64,000 bases of DNA from Kitasatospora sp. MAA4 (GTDB lineage Bacteria > Actinomycetota > Actinomycetes > Streptomycetales > Streptomycetaceae), in contig NZ_JARZAI010000018.1 of the NCBI RefSeq assembly GCF_029893355.1, forward strand, positions 118,513 to 182,512, written 5' to 3'. The notes under the pieces are model-generated. The model had not been told where the DNA came from. It did not search any database and was given only the letters and a program-made list of their open reading frames with translations. Positions 8,412-16,385 of the stretch are shown here, piece after piece. The position numbers were made by a program, and so were the translations under genes. Positions within the stretch are counted from its first letter, which is position 1; every line of letters begins with the position of its first letter.

Positions 8412-11168
8412 TCAGTAGTTCTGGTAGTACCCGAAGGCGTCGACGACGAGCTGGGTGCTGCCGGAGCCGGTGTTCCAGACATCGATGATGCCGGAGTAGC
8501 CCGGGGTCGCCTGGACCAGGTTGGCGACCGTCTGTCCGGGCAGCCAGTTCAGCGACGAGCCGGTCGGCCGGTTGGGCCAGCTGGCGTAGTTGCCCTGGTA
8601 GGAGGCCAGGGTGTTGGGGTCGGGGGAGACGGTGAGGAAGCCGCCGCCCTGGGTCTCGGTGACGGTGGTGTTGAGCACGAAGCCGGTGATGGAGGTGTCG
8701 CCGGCGCCCAGCGGCATGTAGATGTAGTCGCCGGCGGCCAGCGGCCCGCTGCTCCAGGACGGTGCGCGGGTGTCGAGCAGCCGCTGCGGGGTGACCGGCA
8801 GGTAGGCGCTGGGTCCCGCGAGGCTGTAGTAGCCCACGACGTCCACCACGACGTCGGTGGGGGCGACGCCGCCGTTGAAGATGTCGACCAGTCCGTTCGC
8901 GCCGACCGGCGCGATCACCGAGTTCGCGACGGTCTGCCAGGCGCTGTAGTTGACGTTGGAGGCGGTCGGGGTGGCGACGCCGTCCGGGTAGGCGGTCAGG
9001 AAGCCGGGGCTCCAGGAGCCGGTGGAGGTGATGTTGAGCGCGACGGCGGTGATGCCGGACGGCGGCAGGTTGCCGCCGAGGCCGCCGGCGATCTTCACGT
9101 TGAAGTGGGTGCGCCCACCGATCTGGCCGCCGGCGAAGCCGGTGCCGTCACGGGTGTCGACCAGGCGCGTGGGGGCCACCGGGGTGTAGCCGCTGGACGC
9201 GCTCGGAGTGAAGTACCCGTCGATGTCGACGACGAGGTCGACGTCGGCGATACCGCTGTTGTACAGGTCCACGTAGCCGTTCGCGCCGACCGGCACGATC
9301 GACAGGTTCGGGACGGTCTGCCCGGCCGTGAAGTTGACGTTCGAGGTGCTCGGCCTGGCGGCGCCCTCGGGGAAGGCACTGATGAAACCGCTGGTGGTGG
9401 GGTTGGTGACGGTGATGTTGAGCACCGCGGCATCGACCCCGACCGGAACGCCGCCGGCGCCGCCGGTCCCGGCGATCTGCAGCCGGGTGGTGGCACCGGC
9501 CTTGACCTGGGCCACGCCGCCGGTGCGGGTGTCGAGCAGGCGCGTCGGCCCGTATGCCGTGTAGTCCGAGCCTGCGGTCTGCACCGTGACGGTGTTGACC
9601 AGCACGTCGTTGGTGCTGTCGCTGACGGTCACCGTGACCGTGTACTTCCCCAGCTTCGCGTAGTGGTGCGACCAGGGGACCTTGCCGCTGCCGGTCGACC
9701 TCGTGAAGTCCGACAGGCCGTCACCCCAGTCGAAGGTGACGATCAGTGGGACGGCGGCACTGGTCACGTTCGCGGTGATCGAGACGCCGTACGCGCTGGT
9801 GTCCTCGCCGGTGACGGACAGCGCCATCGTGGGGTTGCCGCCGAGGAACTGGATCGCGCCCCGGCTGGTGTACTGGCCGTAGCCGTAGAAGTCGGTGCTC
9901 AGTGCGCCGGGTGCGTTCGGGTTCGCCGAACCGATTGCGGCCGAACCGGTGACGAGCCGGGCGTCGGCCCCGGGGGTGGGTCCGTTCATCCGGAAGACGA
10001 CCGGGGTGGGCTGGACGGTGTCGACCGTGTCGTGCGCGCCCTGGGTGGTGCCGCTCAGGAACCCGGCGAGCGTCGGGTACGCCGTGCCCGCCCAGCTGTA
10101 CGGTGCGGTGGCGTTGGCGGCCTTGGTGGAGAAGTCGTTGTAGTCGGCCGTGGTGCCCGCGCCCGACCCGGCGGACACGGTGATGTGCGGCGCCCAGGTC
10201 TGCCCTGCCGCCGCGCACTTGGCGCTGGAGCCGCTGGAGGTGCTCCCGGCCGGGTCGGTGTCCTCCAGCAGGTTGTTCTCGAGGTGGACGCCGGTGGACG
10301 TGCCCTCGACGTCGATGCCGGAGTCGCAGTCGCGCTGGATGGTGTTGCCCACCACGTTGAGGCCGTTCACGCCGGTGGCGCTGATCCCGGCCGCCAGCAC
10401 GTCGCTGGCCAGCGTGATCTGGCTCGCGCCGGCGGCGACCGAGATGGCCTTGGTGCCCGGGGCCCAGTTTCCCGCGGCGACGAAGGTCCGGCTCACCGTG
10501 ATGTTGCTGGAGGCACCGTCGATGGTGAGGCCGGTGAACGCGGTACCGCTGGGGCTCACGACGGTGGTCAGGTAGGAGGAGTCCAGCGTGATGCCGGACG
10601 ACCCGATGATCTGGACCGCGGACGAGTTCCATGTGGTCAGCATCATGTTGCTGACCGTCACTCCGGTGACATGGTCCAGGACGAGTGCGGGCTTGCCGTT
10701 GGTCGGCTGGATCCACGACTGGTCGCTGGTCCCGACGATCGAGATGCCCGACGTCCTGACCGTCACCGGATCCGAGCTGAAGTACCCGGTGTAGCCGAAG
10801 ACGTCGACGGTGTCACCGGACTGCGCCGCGTCCACCGCGTCCTGGACCTTGCAGAACGGGCTGTTCTGAGTGCCCGTACCGATCTCGGTCTGGCAGCTGG
10901 GGTAGGAGGTGCTCGCGTAGATCGTCTTCCCGGTCGTCGCCGCACGGCTCTTCGGCGCAGTGCTCTGCTTCTGCGCCCTGATCGCCTTGCTCTCGGGGCT
11001 GCTGAAGGTGTGGAAGTTCGACGCCCCGGCCTTCGTCAGGTCGGCGGTGACCGCCGCACTGGTACCGGCGGCAGTGGAAGGTGAGTCAGCCGCCTGGGCC
11101 AGACTCGGTATCAGGGCAACGCTGACCGCGATGACGGCAGCCATCGTTACGAGACGGCGGTGAGCCAC
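8412..11168 (-). CDS. Secreted right-handed beta-helix protein with PKD domain and three C-terminal repeats
   Basis: 918-aa exported protein from GTG 11168 (GGGGGG upstream). It has a Sec signal peptide (HRRLVTMAAVIAVSVALIPSLAQAADS). Residues about 100-460 form a parallel beta-helix (NosD/pectate-lyase-like; phrases such as VQDAVDAAQSGDTVDV and GITLDSSYL). Next comes a PKD domain (TFDWGDGLSDF, HHYAKLGKYTVTVTVSD), then three repeats of about 115 aa. Each repeat opens with a PTRLLDTR-like motif and ends with VVDIDGYF, VVDVVGYY or VVDAFGYY. Such repeats occur in cell-surface or exported actinobacterial proteins. It probably binds or cleaves a polysaccharide at the cell surface; no catalytic residues can be assigned. 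Confidence 0.85.
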   Translation of the reverse strand: MAHRRLVTMAAVIAVSVALIPSLAQAADSPSTAAGTSAAVTADLTKAGASNFHTFSSPESKAIRAQKQSTAPKSRAATTGKTIYASTSYPSCQTEIGTGTQNSPFCKVQDAVDAAQSGDTVDVFGYTGYFSSDPVTVRTSGISIVGTSDQSWIQPTNGKPALVLDHVTGVTVSNMMLTTWNSSAVQIIGSSGITLDSSYLTTVVSPSGTAFTGLTIDGASSNITVSRTFVAAGNWAPGTKAISVAAGASQITLASDVLAAGISATGVNGLNVVGNTIQRDCDSGIDVEGTSTGVHLENNLLEDTDPAGSTSSGSSAKCAAAGQTWAPHITVSAGSGAGTTADYNDFSTKAANATAPYSWAGTAYPTLAGFLSGTTQGAHDTVDTVQPTPVVFRMNGPTPGADARLVTGSAAIGSANPNAPGALSTDFYGYGQYTSRGAIQFLGGNPTMALSVTGEDTSAYGVSITANVTSAAVPLIVTFDWGDGLSDFTRSTGSGKVPWSHHYAKLGKYTVTVTVSDSTNDVLVNTVTVQTAGSDYTAYGPTRLLDTRTGGVAQVKAGATTRLQIAGTGGAGGVPVGVDAAVLNITVTNPTTSGFISAFPEGAARPSTSNVNFTAGQTVPNLSIVPVGANGYVDLYNSGIADVDLVVDIDGYFTPSASSGYTPVAPTRLVDTRDGTGFAGGQIGGRTHFNVKIAGGLGGNLPPSGITAVALNITSTGSWSPGFLTAYPDGVATPTASNVNYSAWQTVANSVIAPVGANGLVDIFNGGVAPTDVVVDVVGYYSLAGPSAYLPVTPQRLLDTRAPSWSSGPLAAGDYIYMPLGAGDTSITGFVLNTTVTETQGGGFLTVSPDPNTLASYQGNYASWPNRPTGSSLNWLPGQTVANLVQATPGYSGIIDVWNTGSGSTQLVVDAFGYYQNY

Positions 11169-11341
11169 AGGCCCCCCAGATTCTCTTCGATGATGATTGG
11201 GACTGATGGCCCGGCTCAGCGTACTCATCGCTGGAATGATCACCAAAGGCAATTCGGCTCGCTGCGGGAGAGGGTCACTCAGCCCGGCTCCCCACTGGTC
11301 ACGGTCTGCGAAAGCCGCACCCCTGACCAGGTGTTCATGGA

Positions 11342-11455
11342 GAGGGCCTGCCGCTGCTTGTCAACATCTTCGCCAAGCTTGACCTGCCCGTGCTCGACGC
11401 GGACCACCGCCGCGTCCTGGCCGTGCTGCGGTTCCTCGGAGCGTCCCGGGCCTGA
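11342..11455 (+). pseudogene. Possible gene remnant in an otherwise empty 465-bp gap
   Basis: Between 11169 and 11633 I see no intact gene. One frame (11342-11455) reads as a plausible protein C-terminus, EGLPLLVNIFAKLDLPVLDA then DHRRVLAVLRFLGASRA and a stop. There is no start or body upstream. It may be the tail of a deleted gene. The parent family is not recognised. Confidence 0.25.
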
Positions 11456-11633
11456 CCGTCCCATCCGTGATCACGATCTACGGCTGGAGTACTGGGCGCT
11501 CCTTCCAAGATCTCTACAGGGCGCCAACCAAGATAGTCGTCGGCCGCGCGCAGAGGCAGGATTCTTTTTTGAGCGATTCATGATTCTCCGTCACCAGTGC
11601 GGCAAAGTCCGGTGGTTGTCGCCAGGCCGGACC

Positions 11634-12053
11634 CTAGAGCCGACCCAGTTCGAACCAGACGGTCTTGCCGATTCCGCCGGGGCGGGGGTGGGCGCCCCAG
11701 GCGTCGGCGAGGGCGGCGACGAGGGCGAGGCCGCGGCCGCACTCGTCGCCGGTGGACGCGTGGCGCGGGTGCGGGAGTTGGGCGTCGGAGTCGGAGACCT
11801 CGACACGGACGGTTCCGTCGCGCAGGAGGCAGCGGGCGGCGATGTAGCGGTCGGCCGGGACTCGGGCGTGGCAGCAGGCGTTGGTCATCAGCTCGCTGAG
11901 CAGGAGCGCGGCGGTCTCGGTGGCGTCGTCGGACAGATTCCACACCTTGGCCTGCCCGCGGAGGAGCTTGCGGGAACGGCCGACGCTGCGCGGATGGCTG
12001 GTCAGGTGCCACTCGACGCCGTCGGAGATTGGGGCGGTGGAGTAGGCGGCCAT
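11634..12053 (-). CDS. RsbW-like ATP-binding protein (HATPase_c)
   Basis: 139-aa stand-alone ATPase of the anti-sigma-factor/serine kinase type. Motifs: ALLLSELMTNACCHA (N-box), VRVEVSDSDAQLP (G1) and GRGLALVAALADAWGA (G2), ending with KTVWFEL. In Streptomyces such genes commonly neighbour an XRE regulator and a DUF397 protein, as in abaA/whiJ loci. Here the XRE partner on the other strand is destroyed (12232-12470), so the local circuit is probably incomplete. Confidence 0.85.
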   Translation of the reverse strand: MAAYSTAPISDGVEWHLTSHPRSVGRSRKLLRGQAKVWNLSDDATETAALLLSELMTNACCHARVPADRYIAARCLLRDGTVRVEVSDSDAQLPHPRHASTGDECGRGLALVAALADAWGAHPRPGGIGKTVWFELGRL

Positions 12054-12231
12054 GGGCGCGCGTCCTTGGAGTGCAAGGCGGATGTTTGGGCGTCAGGTGT
12101 TCGCCCTGAAGGGGGGATTCCGCCGATCGTGACTCCAACGGTGCTGGTCGGGACGTAGCCTCGGAAGCCACGGCGCGCGTACGAAATACGGCAGTACGCA
12201 CGTCGTACCCGGAGAGGGCAGGGGTTGTGCG

Positions 12232-12470
12232 GTGACTAACGAGGCCTCCCAGTCGCCAATGGCATAGCGATACTGCGGCAACCAGATCAAGCTCTGGCGC
12301 GATCGGACGGGGGTCACCCGCGAGCAGCTGTGCAAGGAGGCCAACTACGAGTACGAGACCATCAAGTCAGGGTGAGCACCATCGCGCAGCGTCACGGCTT
12401 GATCCGGATGCAGGCCCTCAGCACCCAGGAGTCGGCTCGATTCATCGGCAAACTGGCGGAGGAGCTATGA
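12232..12470 (+). pseudogene. Wrecked WhiJ-type XRE regulator (nonsense plus internal deletion)
   Basis: Starts at GTG with MTNEASQSPMA and hits an in-frame TAG at 12265. The following codons continue the normal protein: RYCGNQIKLWRDRTGVTREQ, then LCKEANYEYETIKSG, the HTH N-terminus of DUF5753/Scr1-type regulators. The frame stops at 12375. In another frame 12378-12470 encodes TIAQRHGLIRMQALSTQESA and FIGKLAEEL, the typical C-terminal end. About 200 central codons are missing. The end overlaps the DUF397 start in ATGA, as in intact pairs, which supports the reading. Confidence 0.8.
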
Positions 12471-12658
12471 ACTCGGAACTGCCGTGGTCCAAGTCCAGCT
12501 ACAGCGACGATCGGGGAGGCGACTGCATCGAGGTCGCCCCCACCACAGACACCGTCCACGTCCGGGACTCCAAGGACCAGGCCGGGCCCCAACTCGCCTT
12601 CTCGGCCGCCTCCTGGGCCGACTTTGTCTCCTTCGCCGCCTCGCACACGGCGGGCTAG
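12467..12658 (+). CDS. DUF397 protein, orphaned from its XRE partner
   Basis: 63 aa. Canonical DUF397: LPWSKSSYSDDRGGDCIEVA, then VHVRDSKDQ and the LAFSAASWADFVSF motif. These small proteins normally work with a WhiJ-like XRE repressor encoded just upstream; here that gene is a pseudogene. The ATG overlaps the stop of the remnant. Its 3' end overlaps the convergent flavin-reductase-fold gene by 4 bp. Confidence 0.9.
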   Translation: MNSELPWSKSSYSDDRGGDCIEVAPTTDTVHVRDSKDQAGPQLAFSAASWADFVSFAASHTAG

Positions 12659-13287
12659 GTCGCCTGGAGTTGATGCGGCATGTTCCAGCCTTCGGCGAGC
12701 TTTGACGGATGGATGTTCTGTCCACCGCCGAAGAACTCGCAGAACTTCATGATGAGCGGGTCCCATCCGAGCGGATCCACGTGGTGCGTCCCCGGGATGA
12801 CCAGAGCCTCCTCGACGTGGGCGCGAAGGACCTCGACCTGGAAGGCGGTGGCATGAGGCGTGGGACTGCCGAAGGGGGACGCCGAGACGACCCTGCACTC
12901 CAGCTGGACCGGGCATTCCGCGACCCGGGGTGCCAGGACCAGCTCCGATGCCTGCTCGGTCAGCTGCGCGACTGAGAACTTGTCCGGCTCGTATCGGTAG
13001 CCCTGCTTCACCTTGTGGTCCGGCACGGGCGATTTCCCGGTGGTGAGCGCGAGCCGGTCAACGGCGTCGACCATCGCCGATGACGGCAGGTTGAGCACGC
13101 ATTCGCGTTCGCGCAGCAGGTTCGCGGTCGTCTGGCCGCTGTTACCGAGACCGAGCATGCAGGACTGGCCCAGCCACCAGGCGGAGGACATCGGCGCGAG
13201 GTTCGCGGTGCCGTCCTCGTTGCGTGTGCTGATCAGCACCACCGGTGTCCCGAAGTACAGCACCTTGAGCCCGGGGACCACATGCAT
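12655..13287 (-). CDS. Flavin reductase family protein (FMN-binding split barrel)
   Basis: About 210 aa from ATG 13287, with GAGAGG upstream. The split-barrel phrases are VLYFGTPVVLISTRNEDGTA, NLAPMSSAWWLG, CVLNLPS and CPVQLECRVV. These proteins bind FMN and act as NAD(P)H flavin reductases or related oxidoreductases; the substrate is unknown. A longer frame exists to 13338 but has poorer start context. Confidence 0.82.
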   Translation of the reverse strand: MHVVPGLKVLYFGTPVVLISTRNEDGTANLAPMSSAWWLGQSCMLGLGNSGQTTANLLRERECVLNLPSSAMVDAVDRLALTTGKSPVPDHKVKQGYRYEPDKFSVAQLTEQASELVLAPRVAECPVQLECRVVSASPFGSPTPHATAFQVEVLRAHVEEALVIPGTHHVDPLGWDPLIMKFCEFFGGGQNIHPSKLAEGWNMPHQLQAT

Positions 13288-13417
13288 TCGTTCGCCTCTC
13301 GCAGGATGTGGGCTGAAGAGACTCGCCATGCGGTGCACGAGCCGTCACCGACTCTCCGTGAACCGAGCGCAGGCTGCTGGCGGCAATCGGACGTAGCGTT
13401 CCGGCCGGTGGGGTTGC

Positions 13418-13978
13418 CTAGCTGTTCGAGGCGTCGGCGGCGGCTTCCTTGCGCAGGCGGTCGAAGGCTGTCAGTGCCGGGCCGCTGTTCAGGTATGCCT
13501 TGATCTGCTGCGCGCACTCCGCCGCGCTGCTCGCGTACGTGTCGACCTCGATGTCGTAGATGCCGTGGGCGTGGACGCGGTCGTACTGCATCGCGGCGAG
13601 ACCCGAGGGCCGGTCGCCGCGCGCCAGTTCGCGGCGCTCGAGCTCCTCCAGCGGGCAGCGCACGCCCACCAGGACAACCTCGTGGTCCGCGAGGACGTCC
13701 AGCAGGTCGGAGAGCCGCCAGGGCTCGCTGAGGATGTGGTCGACGACGATGTCGTTGCCGCCCGCCGCCATGCCGGCGATGGCGCGGTGGAAGCCCATCC
13801 GGGTCCGCCGCAGCACGTCGTCCAGGTCCTCCGGGGCGATCTCCACCTTGGCCCGCATCGCGCCGAAGGCGTCCACGGCGAGGTGGAAGAACGGGCCGTC
13901 GAGCGTCTGCAGCAACTCCGCTGCGAGCGTCGACTTGCCCGAACTCGATGTCCCGTTCAGGAAAATGATCATGGCCAT
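13418..13978 (-). CDS. Chloramphenicol phosphotransferase-like kinase
   Basis: About 186-aa P-loop kinase with the Walker A sequence FLNGTSSSGKSTLA at the N-terminus. CPT-like phrases are FFHLAVDAFGAM, GNDIVVDHILSEPW and VGVRCPLEELERRELARGDR. The C-terminal region carries YDIEVDTYASSAAECAQQI. CPT from the chloramphenicol producer phosphorylates the antibiotic's 3-OH; many homologues have unknown substrates. I start at ATG 13978 (MAMIIFL); an upstream ATG at 13993 is possible. Confidence 0.82.
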   Translation of the reverse strand: MAMIIFLNGTSSSGKSTLAAELLQTLDGPFFHLAVDAFGAMRAKVEIAPEDLDDVLRRTRMGFHRAIAGMAAGGNDIVVDHILSEPWRLSDLLDVLADHEVVLVGVRCPLEELERRELARGDRPSGLAAMQYDRVHAHGIYDIEVDTYASSAAECAQQIKAYLNSGPALTAFDRLRKEAAADASNS

Positions 13979-14155
13979 GGACTGATCGTACAACCGGCCT
14001 AGATCCGAGACGCGGGAGCCCAGCCCTGCTTTAGACGAACGGTAGGTAACTCAATCCACCCACCCACCCAAGACCCGCGCGCACCACGGGATATGACTAT
14101 TTGTGACCGACTGGACACGCTATGAGTTTTCTGCGTACGGTTCGCCACAACGAAC

Positions 14156-14190
14156 AACCCCCGCCGGTGGTGGAACACCTGACGGGGGTT
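14156..14190. terminator. Terminator- or attenuator-like hairpin before the gene at 14223
   Basis: AACCCCCG pairs with CGGGGGTT across a 19-nt loop, and a TT run follows on the plus strand. No plus-strand gene lies upstream, so it may be an attenuator in the leader of the gene at 14223 or a leftover terminator. I see no gene in 13979-14222. Confidence 0.4.
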
Positions 14191-14222
14191 TGACCTACTA
14201 GATCGAGATCAAGGTCGATCCT

Positions 14223-15203
14223 GTGGCTACTGCCAACTCTAGCGCCGCCCCCTCCCCGAAGCACCCCCCGATGGCCTCTCCGGGCTACGGAAAGCGGTCC
14301 GCGCCGGGCCAACGCCGCCGTCGCAAGCGCGACTTCGCACAGCTGGCCGAACGGGAGGCGTACCTCGCCAGGTTCATCGACGAGCTGCCGGACGGCGCCG
14401 CGATGGACACCAAGACCCTCGCCAAGTCCCAACCCCGCTACGGCCAGCAGGGCGTCGGGACCGCACTGCGGACACTCTCGGAGGGCGGCTACCTACGCCG
14501 GATCCGGGAGAACGTGGGCAACGGGCGCACCCGCTGGGTCCACCGGACGTACTTCTCGCGGACCCCGCGCGACGACGCCTGGTGGGAGAAATTCCTGAAG
14601 GAGCCCCCGGGCGCGTCGCCCACAGTCGAGACCGTTGAGCCCGTTGAGCCCGACGACGAGCCGCCCGCACCTTCACCGGAACCGGTGGCGCCGCGTCAGT
14701 ACGAGGTGCTTCGCTCGAAGGGGTACGGGCCCTACCGCCCGCCCGCCCCGCCCCGCTCGGACGCCTACGAGGCACTCTCCTCGCTCGCGCTGGTCGACTC
14801 CCGGCTCGCGCTCTCCGCGCGTGACTGCGCCGAGCTGGAGCCGTTGGCCGCCGCCTGGCTGGAACTCGGGTCCACCGTGCACCAGTTGCATGCCGCCCTG
14901 ACCGCCGGGCTGCCCCCGGAAGTGCACAGCCCGGGCGGGTTCGCCCGCAGGCGGCTGGTCGACAAGCTCCCGCCGGCGCCTCCTCTGCCGTCCCCCGCTC
15001 CACAGCCTGTGGATGACCAGCCGCCTCCCCGCCGCATCATGGAGTGCACGGAGTGCCGCGTCCCCGGACGCCCCGAGTCGCTGCCCGGAGGGCTCTGCCG
15101 GACCTGCAAGGGCGATCCGCTGCCCGCCACGTTCGCCCGCGAGCCGCTGGTCGACGTCCAAGCCCACGTCGCCCACCTGCGCAATCTCATCCGGCGTCAG
15201 TAG
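14223..15203 (+). CDS. Helix-turn-helix protein with C-terminal zinc knuckle
   Basis: 326 aa from GTG 14223. A basic N-terminus (KRSAPGQRRRRKRDF) is followed by a winged-helix-like region, residues about 45-110 (MDTKTLAKSQPRYGQQGVGT, then ALRTLSEGGYLRRIREN). Next come a Pro-rich middle, a helical segment, and a C-terminal CTEC-x13-CRTC knuckle. Proteins of this layout recur in Streptomyces, often near mobile DNA, and may regulate or bind DNA. The precise role is unknown. Confidence 0.7.
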   Translation: MATANSSAAPSPKHPPMASPGYGKRSAPGQRRRRKRDFAQLAEREAYLARFIDELPDGAAMDTKTLAKSQPRYGQQGVGTALRTLSEGGYLRRIRENVGNGRTRWVHRTYFSRTPRDDAWWEKFLKEPPGASPTVETVEPVEPDDEPPAPSPEPVAPRQYEVLRSKGYGPYRPPAPPRSDAYEALSSLALVDSRLALSARDCAELEPLAAAWLELGSTVHQLHAALTAGLPPEVHSPGGFARRRLVDKLPPAPPLPSPAPQPVDDQPPPRRIMECTECRVPGRPESLPGGLCRTCKGDPLPATFAREPLVDVQAHVAHLRNLIRRQ

Positions 15204-15371
15204 CCGTCAGCAGTCGTCGGCACGGTTCACCCGATGGGGTGCCACTTCGCGCGCGTCGTCTGGCCAAGGTGTGGACCCAGCAGTAACTTACCCGCGAGTA
15301 CCGCGGTGTGGCCCCCATCACACCGCCGCACCCCACCCTTCTCGCACCTCCCCCCACCCTGGAGGACTGCC

Positions 15372-16319
15372 ATGACCGCATCCACCCTGCCCGCGAGAGC
15401 CCCGAGAACCCTGCGTCGCCGCCGCCTCACCGCGCTCGCCGCCGGCTGCACGCTGCTCGGCGCGGCCCTGGTCGGTGTCGCCGCACCCGCCCAGGCCGAC
15501 GCCGGCCGCGCGGCCCAGGCGGACCCGGTCGCCGCCGCCCAGGCGCTGGCCGCGCCGGGCGTTCCCGGCGCCAACGACTGGTCGTGCAAGCCGAGTTCCG
15601 CCCACCCCCGACCGGTCGTACTGGTGCACGGCACCTTCGCGAACGGCTCGGTGAACTGGCTGACCATCGCCCCGGCGCTGGCCGCCAACGGGTACTGCGT
15701 CTTCGCCCTCACCTACGGCGAGGAGGCCAACGTCCCGGTGCTGCGGGCGATCGCGCCGGTCGCGGACTCCGCGCAGCAGCTGTCCACCTTCGTTGACGGG
15801 GTGCTGGCGGCGACCGGGACCAACCAGGTCGACATGGTCGGCCACAGCCAGGGCGGCATGATGCCGCGCTACTACATGAAGTTCGACGGCGGCGCGGCCA
15901 AGGTGCACACGCTGGTCGGGCTGGCGCCCAGCAACCACGGGACCACCCTGGACGGCCTCAACACGCTCGCCCAGTCCTTCCCCGGCGCGGCGGACGTGGT
16001 CGGCTCGCTCTGCCCGGCCTGCACCGACCAGCTCGTCGGATCGGACACCCTCACCCGGCTCAACGCGGGCGGCGACACCCTGCCCGGCGTCACGTACTGG
16101 GTGATCGCCTCTCGCCTCGACGAGGTGGTCACGCCGTACCAGTCGCAGTTCCTCAACGGCCCGAACGTCCACAACGTCCTCGTCCAGGACCTCTGCCCGG
16201 CCAACCTCCCCGACCACGTGCTGATGGCCGTCGACCCGGTCGTGGAGCACGAGGTCCGCCACGCCCTCGACCCCGCCCACGTCGACGACGCCACCTGCCT
16301 GGCCAACCTCACCGGCTGA
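15372..16319 (+). CDS. Secreted lipase/esterase (alpha/beta hydrolase)
   Basis: 315 aa, ATG 15372 with GGAGGA upstream. The twin-arginine-like/Sec signal peptide is RRRRLTALAAGCTLLGAAL followed by an APAQADA cleavage region. The mature enzyme has the oxyanion strand PVVLVHGTFANGSVNW, the nucleophile elbow GHSQGG, and a late Asp/His (DEVVTPY; LPDHVLM). Paired Cys residues (CPACTD, DLCPAN) suggest disulphides. It resembles triacylglycerol lipases of the LipA/EstA secreted group. It is followed by a bidirectional hairpin. Confidence 0.88.
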   Translation: MTASTLPARAPRTLRRRRLTALAAGCTLLGAALVGVAAPAQADAGRAAQADPVAAAQALAAPGVPGANDWSCKPSSAHPRPVVLVHGTFANGSVNWLTIAPALAANGYCVFALTYGEEANVPVLRAIAPVADSAQQLSTFVDGVLAATGTNQVDMVGHSQGGMMPRYYMKFDGGAAKVHTLVGLAPSNHGTTLDGLNTLAQSFPGAADVVGSLCPACTDQLVGSDTLTRLNAGGDTLPGVTYWVIASRLDEVVTPYQSQFLNGPNVHNVLVQDLCPANLPDHVLMAVDPVVEHEVRHALDPAHVDDATCLANLTG

Positions 16320-16339
16320 CCGGAGCGGGACCTTACGGC

Positions 16340-16376
16340 GATGGCCCGGCCCCGGAGAACCGGGAGCCGGGCCATC
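16340..16376. terminator. Bidirectional hairpin between lipase and proS
   Basis: GATGGCCCGGC pairs with GCCGGGCCATC, with an additional CCGG/CCGG inner pairing around AGAA. It lies between two convergent genes, 21 bp after the lipase stop and 10 bp after the proS stop. Confidence 0.75.
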
Positions 16377-16385
16377 GTCCGTCGC

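Noticed and set aside
8259..11084. 941-codon open frame opposite the beta-helix gene
   Set aside because: Composition is Gly/Arg/Asp filler with no domain, while the minus strand has a signal peptide, PKD domain and repeats.
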